Source of the DNA: Podospora comata
Taxonomy: Eukaryota > Ascomycota > Sordariomycetes > Sordariales > Podosporaceae
Length of the DNA stretch: 64,000 bases
Reading direction: 5' to 3'
Assembly (NCBI GenBank): GCA_017354895.1
Contig: CP071496.1
Location: 1,426,001-1,490,000 of the forward strand
Positions 45,946 through 60,333 of this stretch are shown in pieces (within the stretch, counting starts at the first letter, position 1; every line of letters starts with the position of its first letter). A model generated the notes under the pieces. The model was not told where the DNA came from, did not search any database, and was given only the letters and a program-made list of their open reading frames with translations. A program made the position numbers and the translations under genes.

Positions 45946-46505
45946 GGCGGGTCAGCGGGGCACAATGGACTCAATGTTGATTGTTGAGAAGAAAAGCAGT
46001 GAGAGAGATGTATGGGGGAGATGGTTACAAGCGGGACCAGCTGCAGACAAACACCCAAGTTCATTGACGGCCACATCCATGCTACGCACCTTCCAAAGAC
46101 AACAGAGCAAAATTCTGACTCCTTAGATTAAGATAAAAAGTAGGAAGTTGCAAAGGCAGTTGCTACGGGGCGTCAAATAACGTCGGGGAATATGGATAGG
46201 GACCAATGTCAACAACAGGCAAGAGGTCCTCGGTTCGTGACTTCTGCCTCTTCACTTGGGCAGAGTGTGGCGCTGGCCGCCATATTGACTCGAGACCACT
46301 ATAAGACAATAAGCCAAGATAGAGACATAAGATGACCTTGCTCAGACGAAAGCAAATGCAAAGTAACAATTTTCTATCATGGGGGAAAAAACATAAAACA
46401 ACTACCCAAAGGTATCCTCCTCTCTATTCCTGCTCAGTTCACCGACCAAAAGCTCGTCATTGAAACGACTGAGCTATTGGAACCAGTCTGAGATCCTGCA
46501 CAATG
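45946..46505. other. Intergenic
   Basis: Nothing coding supported. Confidence 0.5.
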
Positions 46506-47624
46506 CTAGTTGCAGAGCTCCTCTTCCTTCTCCCAGCCCTCAATCTTGAATCTAAATGTTTCATCCCCAGAGCCTCTTGGGATGGGGTTCCCATGAGGGT
46601 CCCAGAGAGCTCTCTCAGTATAGGTCACATTGCCATCCCAATCCACGAGAATGATGGTCTGTCGTTGCGTGCCGTAGAGGCCAGTTTGGAAGCCATTGGG
46701 CTGGTCGTCTGGGCGAGCCACGATGGTCAAGACTTCGGCTGCCGGCGAATCACGATCCTTGTGCTTCACTTGTCCTCGCAGTCTGGCCTCTGCCATTTCT
46801 TCTTGGTGCGACTTGCCGCCAAAGGCAGGGATGAAAATCGAGTCCTTGAGCAACGGGATGCCTTCCTCAAGGTCCATGGTGTGGTCGGACGGAAACTTAT
46901 CCGTGTCCAAAATTTCGAACAGTGCCTCCTGGAGTTCCTTTTCGTCCATCTTTTCGGTGACAGAACGGAGCATTGCTTCGCGGCCTTCCCGAATCTTGGG
47001 CCATAGCTCCTCCTCCTTATCTTCCTGTTCCGGATGCAAATATGTGGCGTTGCTCAGGCCGTAGATGGAGCTGCGCTCTCCACAAATCCATGGAACCTGT
47101 CCAACATGGTCGCAACGGTTCGAGATGATGGCCAGGGGCTCAATGTTGTTGCTATCCCCCTTCGCCTTTCTGAGTTTTCCGCAGATCAAGGAGAAGCCAC
47201 CCACCCCCTTTACTCCACCGTCTTCCAACATGCGGGTCACAAACCGCTCTGTCGATTCGGCCGGGTCAGCGCCAAGCCATGCCGTCACCATGCCTCCACG
47301 GCTGCGCTTGCCATGTACCGGATGGGCAACATCGTGGGTGTCCGTTTCCCGGTAGTTTGTAAGGACGGCAAAGTTTCCACCCTTGGTGATGCCGAGCCAC
47401 GTCCCTCGCTCGGCTCGCTGGAGATCTCGACTGGAGAGGACTTCGACCTCGGCCGGTGGAGCGGCCTTTGCTACCCCGTTGGCCGAGCCGTTAATGGCGG
47501 GGGTTTCTGGGGTAGCTTTCCACCAGTGGGGTCTGCTCGTTGGGCGCAGGATGTACTCGTCGCGGTTGTCGATGACGACCAGGGCGTATTTGGGGTGGGA
47601 TGTTGTAAGCAGCACTATACACAT
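46506..47624 (-). CDS. NRDE/TANGO2 family protein
   Basis: This single-exon gene encodes 372 aa and starts at ATG 47624, so that Cys is residue 2 (MCIVLLTTSHPKYALVVIDNRDE), as in TANGO2 proteins whose Cys2 suggests an Ntn-type fold. The NRDE motif lies near residue 20, followed by TWLGITKGGNFAVLTNYRE and SRGGMVTAWL, and a C-terminal YGTQRQTIILVDWDGNVTYTER block. TANGO2 homologues are linked to Golgi organisation and heme or lipid handling, but the biochemical role is unsettled. An upstream in-frame extension to 47816 has no family-like sequence and is rejected. The gene is intact. Confidence 0.92.
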   Translation of the reverse strand: MCIVLLTTSHPKYALVVIDNRDEYILRPTSRPHWWKATPETPAINGSANGVAKAAPPAEVEVLSSRDLQRAERGTWLGITKGGNFAVLTNYRETDTHDVAHPVHGKRSRGGMVTAWLGADPAESTERFVTRMLEDGGVKGVGGFSLICGKLRKAKGDSNNIEPLAIISNRCDHVGQVPWICGERSSIYGLSNATYLHPEQEDKEEELWPKIREGREAMLRSVTEKMDEKELQEALFEILDTDKFPSDHTMDLEEGIPLLKDSIFIPAFGGKSHQEEMAEARLRGQVKHKDRDSPAAEVLTIVARPDDQPNGFQTGLYGTQRQTIILVDWDGNVTYTERALWDPHGNPIPRGSGDETFRFKIEGWEKEEELCN

Positions 47625-49037
47625 TTTGACGTGGTGGTTTAGGGGAAGATGATGTATGTAGGGATGTTGAGAAAATGGGCAGATAGATAAGATAGATGAG
47701 ACGGGTAAGGACGGGATCGTCACAAGTACGGATAAGGATACGGGATAATATATGGGGAAGTGAGATAGGTGAGTTGCACGTGTGTGAGTGTGTGCGATTA
47801 GGTATCGTGAGATCAAGTACGGACGCTGACACTTGCCACGCCTTCCCCCAAGAGCCTTCCGTATTTATATCTGATCAGAGAGACAAGAGCGTACGTTCAG
47901 GCAGATCAGGTTCCCAACGCATGCAACACTCGCAGAGGAATCGAAAGGTTGCAGGATGCAGATAAAATCAGGCCACGCCCTCACTGACGGTTGCCAACCC
48001 GCCTAGCGCCGGGTCCAGCCACTACGGATGATCTGACGACACGGCTCTGGGCTTCTGGGCTTATATGGACACGAAACAGGAGCTCGCGAACAGAAATCGC
48101 GGGGACGGTATCAACGGGACCGCTGGTGTAACGTCAAGGCGGGTTCCGGCCGGGTATCGGGTTTCCACGGTCAAGGCGGCCGAAGCGAGTGCCTTACGTT
48201 GGTCTGGATGGTGACAGTCGTACAGGTAGGAGGTGGTGGTGAACAGGTGTTTGCCGACCCCGCCTGACTGAGACCCCTCCCTCTGCCCCGGATTTTCAAC
48301 AGGCGAAAGTGCACGGGCCATCCATGTGAAAGAAAGCTCGAGCCAGGTCCTTGCCGTCGGCATCCCAGCCTGAACTAAGGGCGGGGCAACACCAAAGTGG
48401 ATGTCTGCTGGAGTTGTAAACCCCGCCGATGTAGGACGTCGTGGATGTTCCTACCCGGTAGGACGCTCGGACGCTATCGAGACGCAATGACACCGCATGG
48501 CTATGATGAATCATCTCTTTCAAGTGGGATCTGATGGGGCCGCTTGCCTTCTAGCCTCTTGGTGCAGCAAGGTAACAATAACGACGAACTTCGGCGGAAG
48601 GGTCGAGGGGACAGCAAACACACACCCCAACTCCTCGATGACACATGCTCCCAAACGTGTTAGTCAATTCAGCATGGACAGGGGTTGCCGGATGCTGTGT
48701 CCAGGCACTTGGAGAACGCGGGGATTGCGATGCAACTTTTTTATATTGACCGCCCAGTTATGGCTAACGTGTACCACGGTGCTTGCAATATGCGTACATG
48801 TCCGTGTCCCATTAGCCACTATGTGTATGTGTGTTTGCCCCCCATCCTGATGCTTCAACGGGGCGGCCGGTTGGTGATAGACGGACATTCTCTCCTCTTA
48901 GGGAATAGAGCATTGAAAACATGAGTCCCGGAGATCTCTCGATCGCGGCCGGTGTTATGAAAAAAAAAAGCGGCGGATAAAAGACCCCCAGACAGGGCCT
49001 GTGACGTTATGTTCTTGGCCGTTTTCAGACTGTTTGG

Positions 49038-49042
49038 CCAAT
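49038..49042 (+). promoter_or_regulatory. CCAAT box
   Basis: CCAAT about 260 bp upstream of the homocitrate synthase ATG. This is the core recognised by the HAP/CCAAT-binding complex in fungi. Confidence 0.3.
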
Positions 49043-49147
49043 CAAGCCCTCCTTTTTCTACTGGGCGAGCTGTAGGGGCTCTTGTTTAGAGCGTTTCCTT
49101 TTGTGCCACTGCGGGGTCGATGGCAGCTGCCGACGAAAAACTCTGAT

Positions 49148-49154
49148 TGACTCA
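49148..49154 (+). promoter_or_regulatory. TGACTCA, Gcn4/CPC1-type site
   Basis: A perfect TGACTCA palindrome lies about 150 bp upstream of the homocitrate synthase ATG. CPC1/Gcn4 binds this sequence under amino-acid starvation, and lysine biosynthesis genes are classical targets. Its function here is inferred from position. Confidence 0.6.
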
Positions 49155-49301
49155 TTCAGGTTTGAGAGGGGCGGACCGCGCCGACTATTTCAGCGACATC
49201 GGGAAGCTGTTGATTGACATTTTTTTGATCTCTATACATCTTTTACTGCCCTTTCGACCCATTGCGCCTGCAGCAAACCCAACAGACAGACGACAGACAC
49301 A

Positions 49302-51002
<1,701 letters not shown>

Positions 51003-52672
51003 AGCTTAGTGGTTGGGTGTCATTGAGCGCTGTCTGAGGGGCGTTATTATTTATTTGTTTTTGGCCATCATTTGCGGAGTTGTGTGTACCAGGGAAAAAG
51101 GGCGATGCATTTGGTTTACAAAATTTCGTGGTTGTATTTTGCGGTAATCTTGGAACCCAAAAGTTCTGAATGGTATATGAGATACGGCGGAAAGGAGCAA
51201 GAAAGCCCCTATGCCACACTTTACAAGACCTTTTACGTTATTCAGTGCAATAGTGTTCATGTGATCGCATCGGCAACACACCCCATTACTATACATATTA
51301 TCTACATCCGCCAGAGGACACTGCATTATCCTGAGTTGCATAATTGGGTAGTTTCATCCTCGGCAGATGGATGTCTCACGAAAACCAATCGCAAAGATTC
51401 CCGACGTCATCACACAGCTAATAGCAGGGTATCTTCACAGTCTCTTGGGCACATGTGGACCTGGAGATAAGTGTGCCTTTCGGGTTTAGTTATGTGATCA
51501 GCTGTCTGGGGGACACTCCTGGAAGCTCAGATAGGCGGTGCTGCCCAGCTTCCTGCCCTGTGAGGGGGTTCAAGGGATGGTTAGGCACAGTATGACAGAC
51601 AGCCCAAGTTATCACCAAGACACAGCATTGGCCGGGGGAAACCTAGAGGCAAATCGGAACAGGTCTAACAAATGTTGGGGCGCGGGGTTTTCCCAGGTCC
51701 CGATGCAGATTCTGTGCGTCTGTCTGTGTACGAAAGGAATCCGTGAAGACACACGATGAAAGCTTGTTGAGGTTCAGCTCAGAGGTGAAGCCTAAGACCA
51801 AAGCATTGGGTTAAACAATGTGGTTTAGATCTTCTCATGCCAAGTGGTGGAATCTGCTAGGGTTCTCACCGACGTCAAATGGCTTGACTAACAGAAACTA
51901 TCATTGCATATGAAGCCGAGACAAACCTCACCTCTACGCTCAGTCAGTCACACAGACAGACACAAGGCACACCAAAAATTGCCTTCCATCCCTGATTAGG
52001 CGGTATGCGTGCGGAAGCCCAACATCGAGTTGTAGAAACAGAAATGGCTGGATAGACCTCATCTGTGCTCATGGGCTTTCTGTTTCTTTTTGCGACGCAT
52101 CAGCCTGACCCTAGCCCCACGAGACCAAAGCCATCGAGTCCACCTTGAGCTCTTACACTAAACAGCCCGTGCTTGGCTCTATCATTGTTTTCTCTCGAAA
52201 CGACGTATCGGGATCCCAAACGAAGCACTCAAGCGGCGAGAGCGCAGCGATTCCTTCTGCAATAGAACATCTCCCGCTGTGTTCGATCTCTGCTTTGCCG
52301 TTCCGCTGCATCCCGGAAACAGCGGGCAATCGAACGAGGGAAACGGGAAAGGGGAAAACGCACAGTCCACTTCTTGCCTTGGACCCCCTCCCCTGGCGCA
52401 GGCTATTTTGGCGCCCTCCATTCTGTGTCGTCATCGGACCAACATCTTGGACCTGAGACGGTCGAAACCTTGAACAGCCGACCCTCAGCACCCCCATCCA
52501 CCGTCTTTTTTTGTCGAAATTTCTCGAAGTTCTTGATTTCTCTCCGTGCGCGCAAACTTCCAGTCTCTGCATTCAAATATCCCTTTGGACCCTGAATCTG
52601 TGGTCTCCCTTGGCCTGCGATTTGCCGAACACCCCCGCACTTGTCCATCTCGTGTAGTACTCCACCAGAACC
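51003..52672. other. Intergenic (1.7 kb)
   Basis: No gene supported; probably a long leader and promoter of the Arg-rich protein gene. Confidence 0.5.
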
Positions 52673-54377
52673 ATGGCTCACCGGACATCTGCCCCTGACC
52701 TTGTTCGCGAGCGCCCCGACCGCTTCGAAAGGGGCCGCTTCGAGTACGAAAGAGACCGCGATCGGTTCAGCGAGATCCGAGAGCGCTTCGAAGACGACGA
52801 CGACGACTATGTGTACGAGCGAGAACGCCGTGTAACATCCCGGCCTCCCCCCCGCGACCGCGACCGATCCGTCGACCGCCGTTCCCGGGCCCCCTATGAC
52901 GACGACGAGACCATCATCCGGGAGCGCCGCCGGGTCATTTATGATGACGAGCAACCACGCAGTATCCTTCGACGTCGACCATCTCCCGAGAGTGAGGTGG
53001 AGCGCAGATCTTCTGTCGTGATTGAGAAGGAGAGAAGGTATCGCAGCCCGTCACCCTCCAATGCGCCCCGTCCTGGACGACTTTTGAGACGGCAATCGAG
53101 CCTGGACACTTTTGATCGCAGGCCCCGTGGATATTACGAGCGTGAGGAATACGGACCCCCCGCCCGCCGCCTGGACCACAGTGTTCCGCCCTACGCCGAG
53201 AGCCACCGGCCGCTGCCCCGCCACCGAGCCCTGCCCCCTCCCAGAGTGTACGCCGAACGTGAATACTTCGATGAGATCCACGTCGATGACCATCACCATG
53301 ACCACCCCGGCCGAGTCCGCGAAAGGGAGGTGATCCACACCCGCATGAGGTCACGGAGTCGAGAGTCGCGCATCCGTCGTGGAAGATCCCGATCGTCCAG
53401 CAGGAGCAGCTCCTCAAGCAGCAGCGGCGGCACCAGCCTCACTGCCCGAAGCGAGTATCCAAAGAAGGGCAAGACCCGCATTCCAGCGCGCCTGGTCTCC
53501 AAGCGGGCGCTTATTGAACTTGGTTACCCATTCGTCGAGGAGGTGAGTTGGGCGCCCTGTGATGCAGCTCCAGAGATGCGATACTGACAATTTTGCGAAG
53601 GGAAACACAATCATCGTCCAGAAGGCACTTGGCCAGAAGAACATTGACGATTTGCTGAAGCTGAGCGATGATTATAAGAAGAGTACGCCCACCCCGTCAC
53701 TCCCCCACCAGGACAAAAAAGTAACATTCCCAGGCGAGTTCGAGATCATGGCCGCGCGATCCAGCGCTGGTGATATCATTGAGGAACGTCGAACAGAGAT
53801 TGTCGAGTACCACACCACGGCACCTCCCCCTGCGGTGCACTACCACCATCAACACCCGCCGGCCCCGGCCGGTAATGGTCCTATTATCATCAACGCCCAG
53901 CCCGCTCCCGTACCAGCCCCTCCCGTCGAGGTGGTCAAGACAACCATGATCCGCGAGCAGTCCCCAGCACGGTCGTACACGACCACCTCGTACGACACCA
54001 CCTCGTACGGCACAACCACGTCATATGACACCTCTCTTACCTCCAGGGGCCCACCCACAGTGATTGTGGACGCTCGCCCGCGTGAGGTAGCCCTTGTCGA
54101 GCCTTCTCGGGATACCTGGCGCTACGACGATAATGATGAGCTGCGATCTGAGATTCGGCATCTGGAGCGGCAGCTCGCGCGGCGGGAACGGTCAAAGTCC
54201 AGACACTCGCGTCACGGCAGCCGAGGCGACCTGGTTAGGGCGGAGCGGTTGTCGACGGGCGAGCTGGTGCTGTACGAAGAGGAAATTGAGACAATTGAGG
54301 AGCCTGCTAGGGGAGGGTTGAGAATCGAGAAGGACAAACGAGGTAGGATGTCTATCAGCGTGCCGAGGAACCGGTAA
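52673..54377 (+). CDS. Arg-rich fungal protein, DUF8035-like
   Basis: Exons are 52673-53542 and 53601-54377, giving 548 aa. The first half is extremely rich in Arg, Asp, Glu and Ser (RERPDRFERGRFEYERDRD, RSRSSSRSSSSSSS), resembling RS-type low-complexity proteins. The conserved block KKGKTRIPARLVSKRALIELGYPFVEE is completed across the intron by GNTIIVQKALGQKNIDDLLKLS, which I recall as the core of an uncharacterised fungal domain (DUF8035). A Tyr/Thr repeat (SYDTTSYGTTTSYDT) and a coiled coil (DELRSEIRHLERQLARRE) follow. The end is basic. The function is unknown; nuclear or RNA-related work is only a composition-based guess. Confidence 0.85.
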
Positions 54378-55012
54378 CCGGTGCTCGGTTTGCCGGATTC
54401 GGTGCGTTTTCCTTCAGCTGCATTTGCTTGATCGTGTTGAGGATGAGGGAGCTGACATGTTGGGTGATGTGATGTAGGCCCCCCTCCCAGGTTGATGAAG
54501 GCTATGTTGGCTACTTTGACTTGAGTGAGCATTTTCGAATCAAGCAAGCAAGCGAAGCGAAGCGAGTTGAAGACGAGATTGGATAGTAAGCGTCTGGGAT
54601 GCGGTCTTTTTGGATGATGTGATTGGTTGCGAATTTCTTTGTTTGAGATTCTTTTGGGCGCGGCAGCAGCATACTAATAATGTGGGCGGCTGTTTTTGGT
54701 TACGATGTGATGATGAGTTTTTTTATGAGATTTACAGTGTGGGAAATATGCATATGGAATTTGGGACGGTCTGGATGTGGTGTGAAATGTAGGGGCAGAA
54801 GCTAGTCTGAGCTGTAGTAATCGAGATATCACAAGGATGATTGATGTGCGGTGCGGTACTCTAGGGTGGTGAAAGCTTTTCGATTGCAAGATTGGCATGT
54901 TTGCTCATGATTTTTGGCGAGATGCCATTGATTTGATTTCTAGGATGAATGCCTACCTACCTAGCCAGTTATTCCTGCTCTAGGGATAACCACCCGGTCA
55001 GAGGTAGGCATC
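54378..55012. other. Intergenic, between convergent genes
   Basis: 3' regions only; a CTACCTACCTAG microsatellite-like run lies at 54953-54964. Confidence 0.45.
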
Positions 55013-55690
55013 TCAGTTCGCAGCCCTGATCTGCCGAGCAGTAAACTGCGTCAGACACCGAAACTTGCGGACGCCGCTGCGGGTTTCGGCGAAATTGGTC
55101 ATGTGGTGGAAACTGACGCCCGGGAAGAGGATGCACTCCCCGTAGGTCCTGCCGTCGAGGCCATACATTTTGTAGGGATGGCCTCTGTCTTTGTAGATGG
55201 CTGTTTTGGGGGATCGAGTGTGTGGTCAGCTAAGGTACTTTTTTTTTTTTTTTTTTGCAAATTGGTGTGATGATGATGGTAATAATGAGAAAGAGGGCTG
55301 GGGGGGGTGGTTGGCTCACTCCAATGGTAGAGGGGGTTGTTGCTGAAGTGCATCTCGAGGACGTTGATGTCGGTGGCGGCACCGCCGTAACAGCCGCTGC
55401 CGACGCACCGGACGCCGGTCGTGCGGCCTGAGACGTCGTCTTGGGAGAGGTAGGGGCCGTAGGCGAGGACCTGTGGGGGATGGTTAGTAGGAAGAAGAGA
55501 GGGGGGGGGAGTGAAGTTGGGGGGGGGGGGCGGAACGGACGTCGGCTTTGCTGGGGTCGTTGTCGAAGATGTACCAGCCGTCGTGGAGGACGCCGCCGTC
55601 GACGGGGATGATTTGGTGGCCCAGGTAGAGGTCGAAGTTTGCGGTGGCCAGGCCGGCGAGGGAGGCGAGGATGAGGGTTGAGAAACGCAT
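55013..55690 (-). CDS. Small secreted cysteine-containing protein
   Basis: Exons are 55541-55690, 55320-55470 and 55013-55200, giving 162 aa in frame. The N-terminus MRFSTLILASLAGLATA is a signal peptide. The mature protein begins NFDLYLGHQIIP and contains five Cys residues (RCVGSGCYGG, YGECILF, FRCLTQ, AANCD-like end not reached), with WYIFDNDPS and LEMHFSNNPLYHWT as striking segments. Intron 1 (55471-55540) contains two long G runs and intron 2 (55201-55319) an 18-T run, which makes the gene prone to length errors. No family is named with confidence; effector-like or cell-wall-associated secreted proteins are possibilities. Confidence 0.75.
55201..55540. repeat. Homopolymer tracts inside the introns of the small secreted protein gene
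   Basis: On the plus strand there are an 18-T run (about 55239-55256), an 8-G run (about 55300-55307), a 9-G run (55501-55509) and a 12-G run (55519-55530). All lie in introns, so slippage would not change the protein. Confidence 0.7.
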
Positions 55691-57603
55691 GGTGAAGGTT
55701 GGTGGTGTGTGAGTGTGGTGAGGACGTCTTCTTTGGGGGAGGAGGTATCTTATAGACATAGGCGAGCGACGGTACCGCGCTGCTGTTGGTTGTAGGAATG
55801 GATGTACATGCTAGGATCACCTGGGCGTTGATGGCAAGCACTCTGCTGTCTCTGTTGAGCTTGAAAAGGGTCAAGTCCACTAGGCTTGGTCTCCTCACTT
55901 CAGACGATGTAACTGTTGAACACGAGGACAAGGCAGCAGACCAAAGAAGTCCGAGGGGTCAGACCCCAAATTGTGATGGAATACCATGCCAAAGTCTTTT
56001 CCCCATAGCCCAAGTGATGCTAGGTAGACAAGGTCAAGTTAAACGTGAAAGCGCTCTAGCTGCTTTAGTTGTTTCTGCCGTCATTTCTTGGAGCGATGTG
56101 ACTGTGAGTTGGCCAGGCACGAGCCCAAGGAATTGAGGCCGATGAGCCCAATCAGAGGTGGGTATCTGTAGGTCGATCTCTGCAAATATTGGATCAGATC
56201 CCTAGATTCAGACAACAGAGTTAACTCTTTAGAGACTCTGGTGAGAGATATCTCGGATTGGCAAACTTTGAGGATTTTACGTTTGCCATATCTTGTGGTT
56301 TCCAAGACGCTGGTTGTTTTCTCGGTCAGCCAAAAATATTGAGACAACATGAAGGAGAAACTCTCGCTGCCCAGGTACGCCAAGGGATTCTACTCGGAGG
56401 ATCACACTAGCAACCACTAGCAGCTCTAGACCATGTATCATCGGCCGTGTATTTGTGTGGACTGTGACGACAGTGGTTGACCCCTCATTGAGTTGCCAGG
56501 ATGAGTTGTGAACGCATACCTTGCTCTTGGGAAACCATTAGCCGCTGGGTAAGATACCGAGAAGGATTGCAGAGAGAGACGACCTTTTTGATGATAGGTA
56601 TATTGACTTCGGATTGAAAGGCACCACTTATTCTCGCTTTATATCAAATTGTCAAAGTTATATTATACGGTAGTTGTGGGTGCTATCCCTTCTTTGGGCA
56701 TTGATGCCTACTCTGCCTCCGTTTGTTATATATAGGCTTCTAGTTGAATGAATATGCCACAATGAAGTGCTAAATATGAAACATGAGATCATGGATACTC
56801 GAAGCCCGGATTCTAGACTTTAAAAGCTTAGAGTAACAGGAACTAAGCTTGAAATATAGACTGTAAGAGCTTAGACCAATGAGAAAGAAGTGTAGATGAA
56901 GTTACTGTAATACTTGAAGAGTGGGTAGGATCAGAAGCTTGGTTGAATATCATCTAACAGTCAAATAGAGGAATGATGGCTATTTTCACCCTCCTCGCCA
57001 CCATTCTTGCCCTCCATAAAAGACACGGAGAAATCTGAACTTGGACCCAGCATATGCAGTGTTTTGCTTGATATATATCTAAGTAGATGGGTATTGGATG
57101 TTGTTCGCGGATCTAATGTTTGGTAAACACACCTTTCATCACATAATTCCCTACCTCAAGAGGTGTATGAGAATGCGGTGTGAATCAGAGTAATCAGTGA
57201 GATAAAACCGTTTTGGTTCACTTGTAAGCTGAGTCTCTGACCTACAATAAGACGAAAGCACTTCTGCCTGAGACAAGACAATTCTCGTACTGACATGCCT
57301 TGAAGGGTTGCTAGCCCTAGGCTTTTTTTCTATCTTCATTAATATTCAAGGTCAGGTTCTAGAAATTAAAGACTCGAGTCTGGAATATCAAAAGCTCGGA
57401 TTTCTAGATATTAAAAACTACTTTAAGATCTTATATCAGTTAAGAAGGAGACAGCATAAATTAAGCCTATATTCCAAAACGCCAGACTATCACTTGGTAT
57501 TGCTCTAAGCCACGCCGTGTACTGTGTAAAGCCAAAAAGTTCTATCATGATCTCATAATTTCATTCCACTGCTTGTTGGCCGTGTTGAATCTCTAGCCAC
57601 AAT
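55691..57603. other. AT-rich, gene-poor region (1.9 kb)
   Basis: No gene supported; frames are short. Loosely similar motifs built on TTCTAGA followed by TTAAAA recur near 56811, 57355 and 57401, suggesting remnants of an old repeat. Confidence 0.5.
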
Positions 57604-59446
57604 CTATGATGGAGGTTTGTGTACAGGAGGCGGTGGCAAGATTCCCACAGGCTCATTTTCCGCAGAGACGACAATCGACGGTGAGTTGAAACCGCTTGGT
57701 TGAATAGTGAGGGACAATCCAGGCTTCGCTGATGGGGACGTCGTGTCGGCATCGTCGTTGTGGCGAGGGCCGGAGTCGTGAGAAGCTCTGTGGGAGGTTC
57801 CGTTGTTGAGATCCGGCCTGGACGGGCCTCCTGGCGAAATCTGCAACGATACAGGGTTTGGCGACAGAGCCCTCGATGACGACGGCGGGCTGGGCTTTGT
57901 GAAACCCGTGACGCTCCCTGTGAAACTGTTTGCTCTTGAGCGTCGACGTCCGCGCTCATCGTCTTCTGGACGAGCCATGTTGTATCTATCCTCAAGGTGC
58001 CTCAGATTCCGGTTCCGAATTTCTTCTCCTGGCGTAGTCGGATATTTGCTCGCCGCAACATCCTGGAACTCCGAATCGTCGAAGCTCTTGAGATCCGCGG
58101 TGCCGAGTATGTGACCGATGGCGCTCAGTCCTTTTGCTATCTTGCTCCGGCCCGCATCGGGACGACGGGGTCCGTCCGATTTGTCTTCGCTGATACGCCT
58201 GGGTCCCGAATGGCTGATGCCAAGTCCGGTTTGTGCATCAAACTCGTCATGATGGTGCGAGCAGTTGCAGTGAGCTGGGGTAGGGCTCGCTGCAGCAACC
58301 ATGTCTTCTGCTAGTAGCATATAAAGCGAACCACAGGCAGCAAAGGCTGATGCCACAATCGGCGCCCATTGACCTGGCCAGAAATGTTAGTAATAAGACC
58401 GGTGTATTGGAATGCACAGTGGATGAAATAACGACTACATACCAACGTTGGCCATGGGTTCTGTTTGCCAATTGACTGGGGTGCTCCAGAAATTCAACTC
58501 CCCTACGACAAGAATTGCAATGATAGCTGCTCCGAACACCGGAATTTCCACGACGCTTAGAAACCCCCTGATGATATTGTTGACCTTATTCATCCTCTCA
58601 GGGGTAGCGCCGTTGGTTCCCGTTTCTGGCTGATCCAGATATGTCTCTCCAAACCGCTCTTGCCAGTTCACTTTAAGTATCTTGTCCCACATCGACACCA
58701 TCGAAAGGATGGCAGGAATGCAACAGGCGGCGCAGAATAGCGTGGCGGTGCCAAACGTCATGATGAAAGGCTCGGGAATAACATATATCTCGTCTGCCGA
58801 ACCTTGTCGCATCGGTGAAAAGGGCCCGTCTTCAATAGAGCATACCAAACCGCATAAACTTTCGCCGTAAATAAAAAGTGAGTCGTCGGTATCACACGGC
58901 ACCGCCTCGGTCCGGAAGAACTCAACAGTCAAAGCCAACAGGCCAACGAGGATGATGCCTGCCCAAAGGAATATGGTATTCCGACCAGGGTTGTTGAAAT
59001 ATGTAGTTGACAGTCTAACTGTGATGGGGGCTGTTAGAATGCCAATAGAGCAGAATTGGAAAGCGCCATATATGTCCATATCAACGGCGTTGGGAACATG
59101 CAATGCCGCCAAAGCTACTCCGTGGACTGCAGCAACGGCGGGGAAGATCAAGGCTGCGGCCAAGCAAGCATTTCGAAGCCATTCCGTCTTCCTAGCAAGC
59201 ACACAAGCTGCAACAAGAACATAGTATCTGAAAGGAGATGTAAGTGTTAGCACGGTATTCTGGTATAGTTGCCGAACAAACCACGTACAAGACTCTACTA
59301 CCAGGTCCATATTGACCAGAGACGGGCCATGAACACACCACCTTGGGGGTGTTTACTGCAGCTGCAAGTGCTGGCAGCACAACATCAGCGGTGCTATTGC
59401 GGGCAACAAGGTCATAGGCGTGTGAAAGTGGCGGAAGCGCGGGCAT
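57604..59446 (-). CDS. Seven-TM membrane protein with cytosolic Ser/Pro-rich tail
   Basis: Exons are 59289-59446, 58443-59227 and 57604-58373, giving 570 aa in frame. An N-terminal luminal/extracellular segment of about 50 residues with two Cys (VVCSWPV and beyond) precedes seven hydrophobic helices: YYVLVAACVLA, ACLAAALIFPAVAAVHGV, FCSIGILTAPITV, TIFLWAGIILVGLLALTV, TATLFCAACCIPAILSMV, FLSVVEIPVFGAAIIAILVV and WAPIVASAFAACGSLYMLL. The 220-residue tail is charged and Ser/Pro-rich (RISEDKSDGPRR, GRRRSRANSFTGSVTG). Topology is GPCR-like, but no known signature is seen. It is divergently arranged with the ArsB-like permease at 60334 (888 bp apart), so a shared promoter region is possible. Confidence 0.85.
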
Positions 59447-60333
59447 GTCCTTGCAGTGCCGGAAAAATAAGCTCGTCTAAGAGAAGCGAAATATCAAGGC
59501 AGATCAAGAGCGGCTGAAATGGCAGAAGGAGATAGAATAAAAAGAAGACGCAAGATGATAGCGCCATCCGGGGAAACGTGTGCGCTTGTTATGCAGGTGG
59601 TGTTGACAGAGCCTCATGGTCGAAATGTCGGACTTGACTCCTTTAAGGACATCGGTGAATCAGAAGAGGAAGTCGGCAGCAGACAGGGCGGGGGAACAGG
59701 ATCGTGTGTGCCGCTGTCTCGGTGTGGTAGCACAATACAGCATCGCAGCGTCATATCGCGATGCGCCTGCTATTCCCGCAAAGCAGGGCTGTCTGGTTCC
59801 TCACGTGTCCTCATGCCAGTTTGGGCTTGTGCCTATGAGAGGACGAGCCAGTCAATATCTCCATGTGGCTGTGCCCGAAGATCACTGAATGAATGTACAT
59901 ATGGTATTGTGGGGGCTCGAGATAGTTGCTGGAAGGGATTGCCCCGCATGGTGGCTGTGCCTAAATCAGCGTTCCTGGTCAATCGGTTCCCAATGTGGCA
60001 TTCGGCGATGCTTCCAGGTTGATTCTCGGTCTCTTTTGTGGACGGTGTCGGAAAAGACGAGGTCAGAAGCCACTGGGTGACTGGTAGTTGCAATCTCACA
60101 GGGCTAAGCCAGCGCCAAGCCGATTTCTAGCGGGCGAATAAAATATCAGCCACTCAACTTTCCACGTGCCTCCACTCTCCACCGCCCCGCAGACAAACCT
60201 TGACCCTGAGCCTCTTGCTATCACAAGATATGTTCGATATGTTCCTTGATCTTCTATGATTGATCCTGACCTTCTTTCTGCCATTTTGGCATGCCGCAAG
60301 TGTCGTGACCGTTGAACCCATTGCGCTGGCAAC
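59447..60333. other. Divergent promoter region between two membrane-protein genes
   Basis: No credible gene; a 167-codon frame here has no protein-like pattern. Confidence 0.5.

Larger units (their letters stand above)
47625..49301. other. Divergent intergenic region (1.7 kb)
   Basis: No gene supported; promoters of the NRDE gene and of homocitrate synthase, with listed CCAAT and TGACTCA elements near the right end. Confidence 0.5.

Noticed and set aside
59519-60022. 167-codon plus-strand frame between divergent genes
   Set aside because: Low-quality composition, many Cys and Arg, no domain; lies in the promoter region.
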